The position numbers and the translations under genes were made by a program. A stretch of DNA of 64,000 nt from Ornithinimicrobium pratense (GTDB lineage: Bacteria; Actinomycetota; Actinomycetes; Actinomycetales; Dermatophilaceae), in the NCBI RefSeq assembly GCF_008843165.1, contig NZ_CP044427.1, positions 1,798,001-1,862,000 on the forward strand, given 5' to 3'. Below are positions 1 through 7,984 of the stretch, in pieces; position 1 is the stretch's first letter, and every line of letters starts with the position of its first letter. The notes beneath the pieces were generated by a model, which saw nothing but the letters and a program-made list of their open reading frames with translations, was not told where the DNA came from and did no database searches.

Positions 1-10
1 AAGGGTTGAG

Positions 11-1042
11 GTGGGCACCCCGAGGTTGGTCTCCGGCGTGCTCCTGCTGGGGGTGCTCACGGCCTGCTCGTCACCTACTGCCCCCGGGGACTCCGCCGCC
101 CGCACGGCCGAGGACGCCGCAGCGATTTCCACGAGCCCGCTGGCGGGCCAGAACCCGGTCCTCAACGACGACTTCCCCGACCCCGACGTCCTCGAGGTGG
201 ACGGGGTCTACTACGCGTACGCCACGAACGGCAACAGCCAGAACGTCAGGATGGCCAGATCGACCGACCTGCTGACCTGGGAGCAGTTGGGGGATGCGCT
301 GCCCGAGTTGCCGTCGTGGGTCATCCCGGGCAAGACCTGGGCCCCCGAGGTGAGTGCCGTCGGGGACAGCTACGTCCTGTACTTCACGGCGACCAACTAC
401 CGCCCGACCCTGCAGTGCATCGGCACGGCCGTTTCCGCCACCCCCGAGGGGCCGTTCGAGGTGGTCGGCGACGGGATGCTGGTCTGTCCGGAGGACGAGG
501 GCGGCGCCATCGACGCGGCGACCTTCCTCGACGAGGACGGCACCCGTTACCTGCTCTGGAAGAACGACGGCAACTGCTGTGGCCTTGACACCTGGCTCTA
601 CCTGGCTCCGCTCGCGAGCGACGGGCTCTCGTTGGAGGGCCCCGCGACGCGCCTGCTGAAGCAAGACCAGGAGTGGGAGGGCAACCTCATCGAGGCGCCG
701 ACCCTAGTGGAGCGCGAGGGCACCTACGTGCTTCTGTACTCGGCCAACGACTACGGTGGCCAGGACTATGCGGTGGGCTACGCCACCGCCGAGGATGTCA
801 CCGGTCCCTACGTCAAGCATCCGGACCCGCTCCTGGCCAGCACCGGGTCCGCGCCAGAGTACGTCGGCCCAGGCGGCCAGGACGTCGTCACTGGACCAGA
901 CGGGCAGGACTACGTCCTCTTCCACTCCTGGCGCGGGGAGACCACCTACCGGGCGATGAACGTGCTGCCCCTCTCATGGGAGGGCGTGCCGGAGGACCAG
1001 GCCCCGGGTGGGGTCAACCCGACGGTGGAGGGCTTGGACTGA
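11..1042 (+). CDS. GH43-type glycoside hydrolase lipoprotein
   Basis: Predicted secreted, lipid-anchored glycosidase of the GH43 five-bladed propeller type (arabinanase/xylosidase-like). A GTG start gives an N-terminal hydrophobic segment and a lipobox LTAC with Cys19. The mature part opens with DFPDPDV, the family's catalytic-base motif (Asp57 likely). IDAATF (Asp168) and IEAPTL (Glu228) fit the pKa-modulating Asp and general-acid Glu. Blade-like repeats of YYAYAT, YVLYFTA and YVLLYSAND type follow. Length of 343 aa is normal for a single-domain GH43. The start lies 10 bp from the window edge, so an upstream start cannot be excluded, but the signal peptide is complete as read. Substrate cannot be told from sequence. 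It converges on the next gene with a 15-bp gap. Confidence 0.85.
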   Translation: MGTPRLVSGVLLLGVLTACSSPTAPGDSAARTAEDAAAISTSPLAGQNPVLNDDFPDPDVLEVDGVYYAYATNGNSQNVRMARSTDLLTWEQLGDALPELPSWVIPGKTWAPEVSAVGDSYVLYFTATNYRPTLQCIGTAVSATPEGPFEVVGDGMLVCPEDEGGAIDAATFLDEDGTRYLLWKNDGNCCGLDTWLYLAPLASDGLSLEGPATRLLKQDQEWEGNLIEAPTLVEREGTYVLLYSANDYGGQDYAVGYATAEDVTGPYVKHPDPLLASTGSAPEYVGPGGQDVVTGPDGQDYVLFHSWRGETTYRAMNVLPLSWEGVPEDQAPGGVNPTVEGLD

Positions 1043-1057
1043 CGGCTACCTCCGCCG

Positions 1058-1891
1058 TCAGCCTGCGTGGCTGCTGCCGGGCCCACCTAGCGCCGTCCCC
1101 GGTGGCTGCCGGACGACCGCGTCGGCCTGCGCTTCCCAGTCCTCGCCGCTGGACGGCATCACCGACCGGACCAACCAGGTCGCGCCGGCTTCGACATACT
1201 CCTGCACCGGGATGCCAGGGGCGGGGTGGACGACGACGTCCCACCCCTCGCGGGCCTGCCCTCCGTCGAGTGCGAGGTAGTCGGTCAGGTCCTGCGGTGA
1301 GAGGTGTTCGCCCCTGCCGATGGGCACGACGCCGTCCCAGCGGCGTGCGCGCGCCAGGGGCCGTCGGTGCGGGGTCACGCCGGCGACCCAGATCGGCGGT
1401 CGTGGCTGCTGCACGGGACGAGGGTGCAGGTCGGCCGTGACGCGGTAGTGGTCGCCGGCGAAGTCGGTCGGGCCGCGCAGCAGCTGGTCGATCACCTGCA
1501 GGCTCTCGTCGAGCATGGCGGCGCGCACGCGGGGGTCAGCCTCCTCCCCCAGGTCGGCGAAATCTCGGTCCGGCGGCTCACCTAGCCCCACGCCGAGCGC
1601 AGCCCGCCCGCCGCTGAGACGGTCCAGGGTGACGAGCGCCTTGGCGACGGCGTACGGACGCCGACGCGACAGCGGTGTGACCAGGGTGCCGAGCCGCACC
1701 CGCTCGGTGAGCGCCGCGATCGCTCCAAGCATCACCCAGGGGTCGAGCGGAGCGGCGCCGGGGCGCCACTGCACGTGGTCCCAGAGGAAGAACCCGTCCC
1801 AGCCGGCCGCCTCGGCAGCACGGGCCCAGCCGAGGACCCTGTCCGGGTCGGTGAAGGGTGGCAGGCTGACGGCATATCTCACGGTCGTCAC
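1058..1891 (-). CDS. LLM-class flavin-dependent oxidoreductase
   Basis: Luciferase-like monooxygenase family protein of 277 aa, expected to be a TIM barrel using reduced flavin (F420 or FMN). The N-terminus has the family pattern RYAVSLPPF, then GWDGFFLWDH, RVRLGTLVTPL, RRPYAVAKALVTLDRLSGGR and GVGLG, and later PPIWVAG. I chose the GTG at 1891 over the longer open frame to 1987 because homology-like sequence begins there and a GGGGG Shine-Dalgarno-like run sits about 5 nt upstream. Substrate is unknown; such proteins act in many oxidations and are often misnamed. No partner genes are adjacent. Confidence 0.85.
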   Translation of the reverse strand: MTTVRYAVSLPPFTDPDRVLGWARAAEAAGWDGFFLWDHVQWRPGAAPLDPWVMLGAIAALTERVRLGTLVTPLSRRRPYAVAKALVTLDRLSGGRAALGVGLGEPPDRDFADLGEEADPRVRAAMLDESLQVIDQLLRGPTDFAGDHYRVTADLHPRPVQQPRPPIWVAGVTPHRRPLARARRWDGVVPIGRGEHLSPQDLTDYLALDGGQAREGWDVVVHPAPGIPVQEYVEAGATWLVRSVMPSSGEDWEAQADAVVRQPPGTALGGPGSSHAG

Positions 1892-2138
1892 GCTAGCCCC
1901 CGAGCCCTGTCGTCGGGCGAACACCTCCCCGAGGGCTGGCCAGCGGCCGACACGCGGTACGCTAGAGGTGCCATCGCGGCTGGACACGTCTGACGCGTCG
2001 ATCTCGTAGAGATCCGCTGGACCAGCTCGCTTCCGGGGACGCCTTCAGCCGAGGCTGCTGTACGTCCATCACCCGGGGGTGCGGTGCGGGCTCGGTCCCG
2101 TCGCCGGTGCATGACCCGACCACTCCGAGGAGGAGTTC

Positions 2139-4271
2139 GTGGCTCGAGGAGCCCAGCGTCAGAACGGCGCTCGCACGCGCACCCAGCGGCGACCCCGCCA
2201 CGACAATGACGGCATCATCCAGGTGCTCGCCATGGTCGTCCGCGAGGTCGAGTCCGCAGTCAAGCGTGGACGCGCCCTGCCGTCGACGCGGACCCAGTTC
2301 CAGGTGGTGGCGCTCCTCATGCGTGAGGAACGTGCCCGCGTCAAGGCGGAGGTGACCAAACCCGCGGCGCTGCGCGCTGAGGAGCTGAAGCGCCTGGACG
2401 GCATCGCCACCATCCTGGCGACGACGGCCGCGCGCGACACCTCCCTGCTTGGGCTGCTCGCCGATGACGCCGTCATCCCCGACCGCGCGCGATCACTGCG
2501 CCGCGAACTCCTCGAGGCGGCCGGCATCGAGGTGCCAGAAGAGCCCGCCGATACTCCCGCGCCGGCCGAGCCCACGGCGGCCGAGCAGCGCCGCGTGGTG
2601 CCCCAGTCGGTGGTCTCCCGCCAGCAAGCCAACCCCTTCCTCGCACCCGACTATTCCGCCGTCGCCAAGCAAACGGCCACGCCTCGCCGCCTCGTCGGCT
2701 GGGAGCTCATCGAGCCGCTGCTGAAGTCCTTTGAGGACGGCGGCACGTTGTCGTGCATGGACCTGCCAGAGCCCGGCGCCGCACGGGTAGCTGGCGGGCT
2801 GGACCTCATGCCGCACCAGGCGAGGATGGTTGCCGCCGCCGCGGGAGGGCACCGCACGTTCCTGCTCGCCGACGAGCCCGGCCTGGGCAAGACGGCACAG
2901 GCGCTGCTCGCGGCAGAGGCGGCGGACGCCTACCCCTTGCTGGTCGTCGTGCCGAACGTCGTGAAGATGAACTGGGCGCGGGAAGCCAGGCTGTGGACGC
3001 CCAACCACCCCGCGACAGTGGTCTACGGAGACGGCGACACGATCGACGGGTTCGCGGACATCATCATCGTCAACTACGAGGTGCTCGACCGGCACGTGGG
3101 CTGGCTCGGAGAACTGGGTCTGCGCGGGATGGTGGTCGACGAGGCGCACTACATCAAGAACAGGAAGTCGCAGCGGTCCCGGAACGTTCTACAGCTCTCC
3201 GAGCGTATCCGCACGCGGATCGCCAACCCGCTGCTCATGGCACTCACCGGGACACCACTGATCAACGACATCGAGGACTTCACGGCGATCTGGCAGTTCC
3301 TCGGCTGGATCGACGAGACCAAGCCGGTCGGTGAGCTGATGGGGGCGCTTGAAGAGATCGGGCTGACACCGGCGGACCGAGGCTTCTCCCCCGCCGCCCG
3401 CAGTGCCGTCATCGACCGCGGCATCGTCCGTCGGCGCAAGGTGGACGTGGCCGCCGACCTACCCGCCCGCCGCGTGGCCGACGTCCCGGTCGAGATCGAC
3501 GATGAGGCCGGGCGGTCCATCCGGGCCGCCGAGCAGAGCCTTGCCGCTCGCCTCGTCGCGCGCTATGAGCGGGCGCTCCAAGCACGGCCTGCAGGCGACG
3601 TCGTCGAGGGCGTCGACCACGACCTTGTCCGCCAGGTGGCCGCGTGGGAGCGGACGAAGAAGACAGCAAAGAAGTCGGACGAGAACGTGTTCACCATGAT
3701 GCGGCGCATCGGGCAGGCAAAGGCCGGCCTCGCGGCCGACTACGCCGCGCAGCTCGCCCGCAGCGCGGGCAAGGTCGTCTTCTTCGCCAAGCACATCGAT
3801 GTGATGGACGCCGCGGAGGCTACCTTTGCCAAGCGGGGCATCCGTTACGCCTCCATCCGCGGCGACCAGAGCGCATCGGCACGGCAGAAGCACATTGACG
3901 CGTTCACCAACGACCCGGACGTCGCTGTCGTCGTGTGCTCGTTGACAGCCGCCGGCGTCGGCATCAACCTGCAGGTTGCCTCGAACTTGGTGCTCGCGGA
4001 GCTGTCCTGGACCGACGCCGAGCAAACCCAGGCCATCGACCGCGTCCACCGCATCGGGCAGGGGGATCCGGTCACGGCGTGGCGGATCATCGCCGCGCAG
4101 ACTCTCGACACCAGGATCGCCGAGCTCATCGACAGCAAGGCGGGGCTCGCCGCCCGGGCGCTCGACGGGGCCGACACGGAGATCTCAGATTCCTCCGACG
4201 TGCAGCTCGAGGCACTCGTCACACTCCTCGAGGATGCGTTGCGACAGCGGGCCAGCGGGCAGGCATCCTGA
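2139..4271 (+). CDS. SNF2-family ATPase/helicase-like protein (stand-alone)
   Basis: Swi2/Snf2 superfamily-2 ATPase of 710 aa, predicted to translocate on or remodel nucleic acid-protein complexes. Motif I is DEPGLGKT (residues 245-252), motif II DEAH (334-337), motif III TGTPLIND near 372, and the C-terminal RecA lobe has SLTAAGVGINLQ and the motif VI stretch IDRVHRIGQG typical of SNF2 proteins. The first ~220 residues are a basic, partly helical region I do not recognise, ending at the LMPHQ Q-motif. GTG start with a strong GAGGAGGAG Shine-Dalgarno. No methylase, nuclease or other defence partner adjoins it, so its process is open: DNA repair, transcription recycling (RapA-like) or a defence remnant. 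Confidence 0.88.
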   Translation: MARGAQRQNGARTRTQRRPRHDNDGIIQVLAMVVREVESAVKRGRALPSTRTQFQVVALLMREERARVKAEVTKPAALRAEELKRLDGIATILATTAARDTSLLGLLADDAVIPDRARSLRRELLEAAGIEVPEEPADTPAPAEPTAAEQRRVVPQSVVSRQQANPFLAPDYSAVAKQTATPRRLVGWELIEPLLKSFEDGGTLSCMDLPEPGAARVAGGLDLMPHQARMVAAAAGGHRTFLLADEPGLGKTAQALLAAEAADAYPLLVVVPNVVKMNWAREARLWTPNHPATVVYGDGDTIDGFADIIIVNYEVLDRHVGWLGELGLRGMVVDEAHYIKNRKSQRSRNVLQLSERIRTRIANPLLMALTGTPLINDIEDFTAIWQFLGWIDETKPVGELMGALEEIGLTPADRGFSPAARSAVIDRGIVRRRKVDVAADLPARRVADVPVEIDDEAGRSIRAAEQSLAARLVARYERALQARPAGDVVEGVDHDLVRQVAAWERTKKTAKKSDENVFTMMRRIGQAKAGLAADYAAQLARSAGKVVFFAKHIDVMDAAEATFAKRGIRYASIRGDQSASARQKHIDAFTNDPDVAVVVCSLTAAGVGINLQVASNLVLAELSWTDAEQTQAIDRVHRIGQGDPVTAWRIIAAQTLDTRIAELIDSKAGLAARALDGADTEISDSSDVQLEALVTLLEDALRQRASGQAS

Positions 4272-4383
4272 CGCCGATCCTGCTCCACACCGAGCCTTGA
4301 TGGCCAGCCGGTAGCGCGCATAGTGTTTCGGGCTGGCTGAGGCCGACGGCAACGGGGCGAGAGGTCTGACCCCGAGCAGGGTT

Positions 4384-4403
4384 GCCAGCACCTTGCTGCT
4401 GGC
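4384..4403. terminator. Hairpin between convergent genes
   Basis: Perfect 7-bp inverted repeat GCCAGCA / TGCTGGC with a 6-nt loop, in the 191-bp gap between the SNF2 gene and the convergent small gene. There is no T-tract. It could act as a bidirectional stop signal, but the stem is short for a GC-rich genome. Confidence 0.3.
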
Positions 4404-4462
4404 CCCGCCGCTCCCTGCCGCGGGTGACAACCCACGCATGGGCGATGAGCGGGCGGCCTGCC

Positions 4463-4687
4463 CTACAGCTTTTCCAGTTTGTGGAAGGGGCTGACGATGC
4501 GCAGGGTGCAGGTGCTGAAGTTCACGGTGACCGCTGCCTTCTCGGTGCCGACCACGCGCCCGAGCCCGTAGGACTGGTGCGAGACCCTGTCGTGAAGGTG
4601 GAAGGTCTCGATCTCGGGCACGACTTCTGGCGCGAAAGGGCTCGAAGGGAGGTGCCGCCGCCGGGGTCCGGACCGTGAAGTCGTCAT
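4463..4687 (-). CDS. Small conserved actinobacterial protein, CarD/UvrD-tail-like fold
   Basis: 74-aa protein. The N-terminal ~25 residues are basic and Pro-rich. The rest (IETFHLHDRVSHQSYGLG and onwards to the C-terminal SPFHKLEKL) resembles a small conserved actinobacterial family whose core recalls the Tudor-like 'D-x-V-x-H-x-x-Y-G-x-G' segment of CarD/TRCF and UvrD C-termini, which bind RNA polymerase. That link is inference from the motif only. A larger open frame overlaps it on the same strand but lacks protein-like sequence over this stretch. ATG start preceded by GAGGG. It is convergent with the SNF2 gene; a working relation is not shown. Confidence 0.65.
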   Translation of the reverse strand: MTTSRSGPRRRHLPSSPFAPEVVPEIETFHLHDRVSHQSYGLGRVVGTEKAAVTVNFSTCTLRIVSPFHKLEKL

Positions 4688-4904
4688 CCCTCAGTATGCG
4701 CTCTCGAAGGTCCCGCCAGGTCAGCTGGTCCGATGGCAGCACTGTCGCCGGGGCGGGCATGGCGTGGATGACCATTTCCTCGCGGCTGTCACACCCTTGC
4801 TGCGCGCAGCGGAACTGGTGGTGGGGTAGGGCACCGGCCCGCCGCCTCACCTGGCCTGACGTCTGTGTCAGCATCGACCTCCCACTCGCCGTCGCACGTA
4901 CGCT

Positions 4905-5255
4905 CTACGGCTGCAGGAGTGTCAACCTCTGCTCGGGGCCCCACTCATAGGTGTCGTCGCAGCGGTACCCCCTCAGCCACGCCTCGCCGTCAACGACGCG
5001 CAGGTAGAAGCCCTTGAGGTACGCCGCGTCGTCACCGAGCGGTTCGGACACGATGTGGATCGCCCCCCTGGGGCCCGGCCAGCTGACAAGACAGAGTCGG
5101 GGGGGCGTTGGTCTGATTCAACGTGGCCAGCCGCAGGAAGGGGTGTTGAGCCGGACGCCCGAGTCGCGAAGAGAGTGCAGGAGGGCGCCTCTTGGCTTCC
5201 CACCAACCCGTACCGTGCCGCCCTCTACCCCCAAGACCTCAGCCATAGCGACCAT
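4905..5255 (-). pseudogene. Decayed hypothetical gene with two frame breaks
   Basis: Reading leftward from ATG 5255 (or 5246), protein-like sequence starts MAEVLGVEGGTVRV and runs to VRLNTP. It then continues one frame over with FLRLATLNQTNAPP to LAGPQG, and continues after a second shift, at a C6 run at 5063-5068, as AIHIVSEPLGDDAAYLKGFY to the stop at 4905-4907. The last piece (KGFYLRVVDGEAWLRGYRC) closely recalls the C-terminus of a family of ~200-aa hypothetical proteins I have seen in other bacteria. Compared with my memory of that family, a central segment between VRLN and FLRL is missing. I read this as a gene fragment with an internal deletion. Function unknown. Confidence 0.5.
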
Positions 5256-5284
5256 TCTCGCCTGAGCGGAACCTCGTTTCCGGC

Positions 5285-6127
5285 TCAGTTGATCTCGACC
5301 AGATTCATCGGGGTGAGCTTCCCTCTTGTCCTTTGCGGGATCTCCTTGAGTATGCGCATGTAGACGGGCTCGTCGGCGTGACCGTCGAACTCGACCGGGG
5401 TCGGGGCGGTTGCGGTGAGCATCGACGCGATCGCCGCGCGGGCGGCGCGCTCTCGGCCGGGGTGCTCAGGTTTGATCTCGATGAGGATGGGCATGAAGGT
5501 CCCGTCGAACGGGCCAACGGTGAAGACGGCGGCGACAGGCCCTCCGTCCACGGTGGCGATCCTCGTGCGTTCCAGGTCCAAGTCTTGGGCGAACCGCGCA
5601 CCGAAGGACTCCCGTGTGGCGTGGACATCCTGGGTCGGAGCCCAGGAGGCATGCATCCGCAGATAGGGAGCCATCCACAGGTCGAGGAGGACATCCATGC
5701 TGAAGTGACTGCCGGGCGCCACCTTGGTCTCCTCCTTCTCAGCGAGGTCCAACTGCCTGCGGGCCCAGTCCTGGACCTGGGCGTGCGTCGTGGGGAAGTA
5801 GGCGGCAGGCACACTCTGAATCACTCGCGCCCCCGCCGCGGCAGCGGCTGACTCGGCCGGGGTTCCGGGAATGATCCTGAGCATGATGGGCCTCTTGGCT
5901 GCGGTGGCGAGTTCACGCAGCAAGGGGGCGCCGTGGCCCTCCTCGCAGTAGAGCTCGGCAGCGTCCTGCGCAGCTTTCGTCCGGGTGAAATGCCGGACGC
6001 CGGCGGCGACGAGGCGTCCACCGACTTCTTCCACCAGGCTCACCCCACTCTCGAGGTCCTCATCTGGTGTGAGCCACGGAATAGTCAAGGGGGCGATGTC
6101 TGAGGGCAAGGCGGGGCGCACGGTCAT
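5285..6127 (-). CDS. GNAT-like acetyltransferase family protein (tentative)
   Basis: 280-aa protein starting MTVRPALPSDIAPL, an opening typical of GNAT N-acetyltransferases. It continues with strand/helix blocks such as RIATVDGGPVAAVFTVG that fit a GNAT core, and the length suggests a doubled or extended GNAT fold. The acetyl-CoA loop (Q/RxxGxG/A) is not clear, so the activity is uncertain. The frame is open to 6217, but I prefer ATG 6127 because GGATGG lies just upstream and the extra 30 residues look non-native. It is alone, downstream of the phosphonate importer and separated from it by about 200 bp. Confidence 0.55.
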   Translation of the reverse strand: MTVRPALPSDIAPLTIPWLTPDEDLESGVSLVEEVGGRLVAAGVRHFTRTKAAQDAAELYCEEGHGAPLLRELATAAKRPIMLRIIPGTPAESAAAAAGARVIQSVPAAYFPTTHAQVQDWARRQLDLAEKEETKVAPGSHFSMDVLLDLWMAPYLRMHASWAPTQDVHATRESFGARFAQDLDLERTRIATVDGGPVAAVFTVGPFDGTFMPILIEIKPEHPGRERAARAAIASMLTATAPTPVEFDGHADEPVYMRILKEIPQRTRGKLTPMNLVEIN

Positions 6128-6332
6128 TGCCCCATCCTGAAGGGCGGACCATGCAGTTGGGCGACGATTCCGCTCCCTGCGTCGGCCAACTGCCGTGCAG
6201 CCGGTAAAGCACCACACGGGTCTCTCCCTGACCGGTTCGAGAAGGGCTCACGCCAGGCAAAGAGGCAGGGCTCAGCGGCCCCGACACAGCGAGCCGAGAG
6301 GGCGGCTTCCTACGCCGGTGACCGGGCAGGGG

Positions 6333-7175
6333 TCAGATGGAGCGCCCCAGCTGGTCCGCGCCGAGCATGCGGCGACGCACCGTGCTGCTGAGCCGCTCGG
6401 CCAGCAGCACCACCACGAGGATCATCAGGATGATCGTCAGCGCGGTGTCGAAGGCCCGGACCGTGAACGCCGTCGTGAGCTCCCCGCCGATACCGCCGGC
6501 GCCGACCATGCCCAGCACGGTGGCACCCCGGATGGACTTCTCTAGGCAGTAGAGGCTGGTGGCGGTGAACGACGCGAAGGACGCCGGCAGCACCGCGCCG
6601 GCCATCACCGCCAGGGACCCCGCGCCGGTCGAGCGGAGCGCGTCGATCGGACCGCGCTCGACCTCCTCGATCCGCTCCGCGAAGAACCGACCGGCGAAGC
6701 CGAGGACGTCCACCGCGATGGCCAAGATCCCCGCCATCGGACCGATCCCGACCGACATGACGAAGATCAGCGCCCACACCAGGTCCGGGATGGCACGCAG
6801 AGTGGTCAGCACGAACCGCATGGCCACCGCCACCGGGGGCCAAGGGCTGGTGTTGGCGGCGGCCAGCAGTGCCGCCGGGACGCTCAGCACGATCCCGATC
6901 ACCGTGCCGATGACCGCCATCTCGATGGTCTCCAGCATTGCTGAAGCCAGGGCCGGCGCCCGCTCCGTCGCCGGCGGGAAGGCGCTGTTGAAGAAGTTCC
7001 ACAGGTTAGACGGACCTCGCAAAAGCCGGTCGAACGAGATGTTCATCCGGTACAGGCCATGACCGGCCAGCGCGAGCAGGAACACCACGATGGCCACGGT
7101 GGACCACCGCGGCCGTCGCATCCGCGCGGGCGGCTGGGTCACCGTGGCATAGTCGTTGCGCAGGCCGATACTCAT
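6333..7175 (-). CDS. phnE: Phosphonate-type ABC transporter permease PhnE
   Basis: 280-aa inner-membrane permease of the PhnE family. A cytoplasmic N-terminus with an Arg-rich patch precedes TM1 (VAIVVFLLALAGHGLY). Further TM segments follow, then a BPD-transporter EAA-like loop (IDALRSTGAGSLAVMAGAVLP) and the characteristic SIRGATVLGMVGAGGIGGEL near the C-terminus. It is the last gene of a phnD-phnC-phnE operon and overlaps phnC by 4 nt (ATGA), which implies translational coupling. Predicted to import phosphonate, phosphite or a related anion with PhnC and PhnD. No C-P lyase genes are in the window. Confidence 0.92.
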   Translation of the reverse strand: MSIGLRNDYATVTQPPARMRRPRWSTVAIVVFLLALAGHGLYRMNISFDRLLRGPSNLWNFFNSAFPPATERAPALASAMLETIEMAVIGTVIGIVLSVPAALLAAANTSPWPPVAVAMRFVLTTLRAIPDLVWALIFVMSVGIGPMAGILAIAVDVLGFAGRFFAERIEEVERGPIDALRSTGAGSLAVMAGAVLPASFASFTATSLYCLEKSIRGATVLGMVGAGGIGGELTTAFTVRAFDTALTIILMILVVVLLAERLSSTVRRRMLGADQLGRSI

Positions 7176-7984
7176 GACGGCAGACCCTCGACGAACGCCG
7201 GGACGTCGCCGTCGTCCTCGTCCGCGTAAAGCTCCCGCAGCCAGGAGTCAGGCACCTGCGACATGACGGAGTCGAAGGCGACCGTGCCGTCGCGCAAGGC
7301 CACCACCCGCTGCCCGTAGTCGCGCGCCAGCTGCAGTTGGTGCAGGGTGCAGACCAGGGTCATCCCCTCATCCGCAGCGATCTGCCACAGCAGGTCCATC
7401 ACAGAGCGACCGGCACGGGGGTCGAGCGCCGCGACCGGCTCGTCGGCCAGGATGATCTCCGGGCGCTGCATCAACATCCGGGCGATGGCGACCCGCTGCT
7501 GATGCCCGCCGGATAGCTGCTCGGCCCGCCGGTCCGCAACCCCCGCCAGACCCACGCGCTCCAGCGCCTCCATCGCCTCGACCCGCTGCTGAGAGCGGGC
7601 GGTGATGGCCATCCAATTCCGCGGGGTGCCCGCCCTTCCGAGTGCACCGTGGATGACGTTGGTGAGCACCGAGAGCTCGCGGACCAGGTTGATCCGCTGG
7701 AAGACGATGCCGACGCGCCTGCGCAGGGTCCGCAGCTCACCCGAGGACGCGGTCGTCACCTCGGTACCGAGGACCCGGACCGAACCCGAGGTGGGCTCGA
7801 CCAGCCTGGTCAGCGACTTCTGCAGAATTGACTTTCCCGCCCCGTTCGCGCCCAGGAGCACTACCGTCTCTCCGGCCTCGACGGTGAGGTCGACGCCGGC
7901 CAGGGCGCGGGTGCCGTTGGGGAAGACCTTCGTCAGGCCAGAGACCTCGATGACACGACCGGTCGGGGTGTGCCTAGGGCTCAC
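7172..7984 (-). CDS. phnC: Phosphonate-type ABC transporter ATPase PhnC
   Basis: 270-aa ABC ATPase. Walker A is GANGAGKSI, where Ile replaces the usual Thr after GKS. The Q-loop is in VGIVFQRINL, the signature is LSGGHQQR, and Walker B IILADEPVAALDP carries the usual Glu. ABC signature and spacing match PhnC (IARMLMQRPEIILADEP). It overlaps phnD and phnE by 4 nt each, so the three are co-translated. The Thr-to-Ile change beside the Mg-binding Ser is unusual but need not kill activity. Confidence 0.92.
   Translation of the reverse strand: MSPRHTPTGRVIEVSGLTKVFPNGTRALAGVDLTVEAGETVVLLGANGAGKSILQKSLTRLVEPTSGSVRVLGTEVTTASSGELRTLRRRVGIVFQRINLVRELSVLTNVIHGALGRAGTPRNWMAITARSQQRVEAMEALERVGLAGVADRRAEQLSGGHQQRVAIARMLMQRPEIILADEPVAALDPRAGRSVMDLLWQIAADEGMTLVCTLHQLQLARDYGQRVVALRDGTVAFDSVMSQVPDSWLRELYADEDDGDVPAFVEGLPS

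Noticed and set aside
4185..4874. 229-residue minus-strand frame enclosing the 74-aa gene
   Set aside because: Arg-rich and protein-unlike over most of its length; the 74-aa frame carries the recognisable conserved segment.
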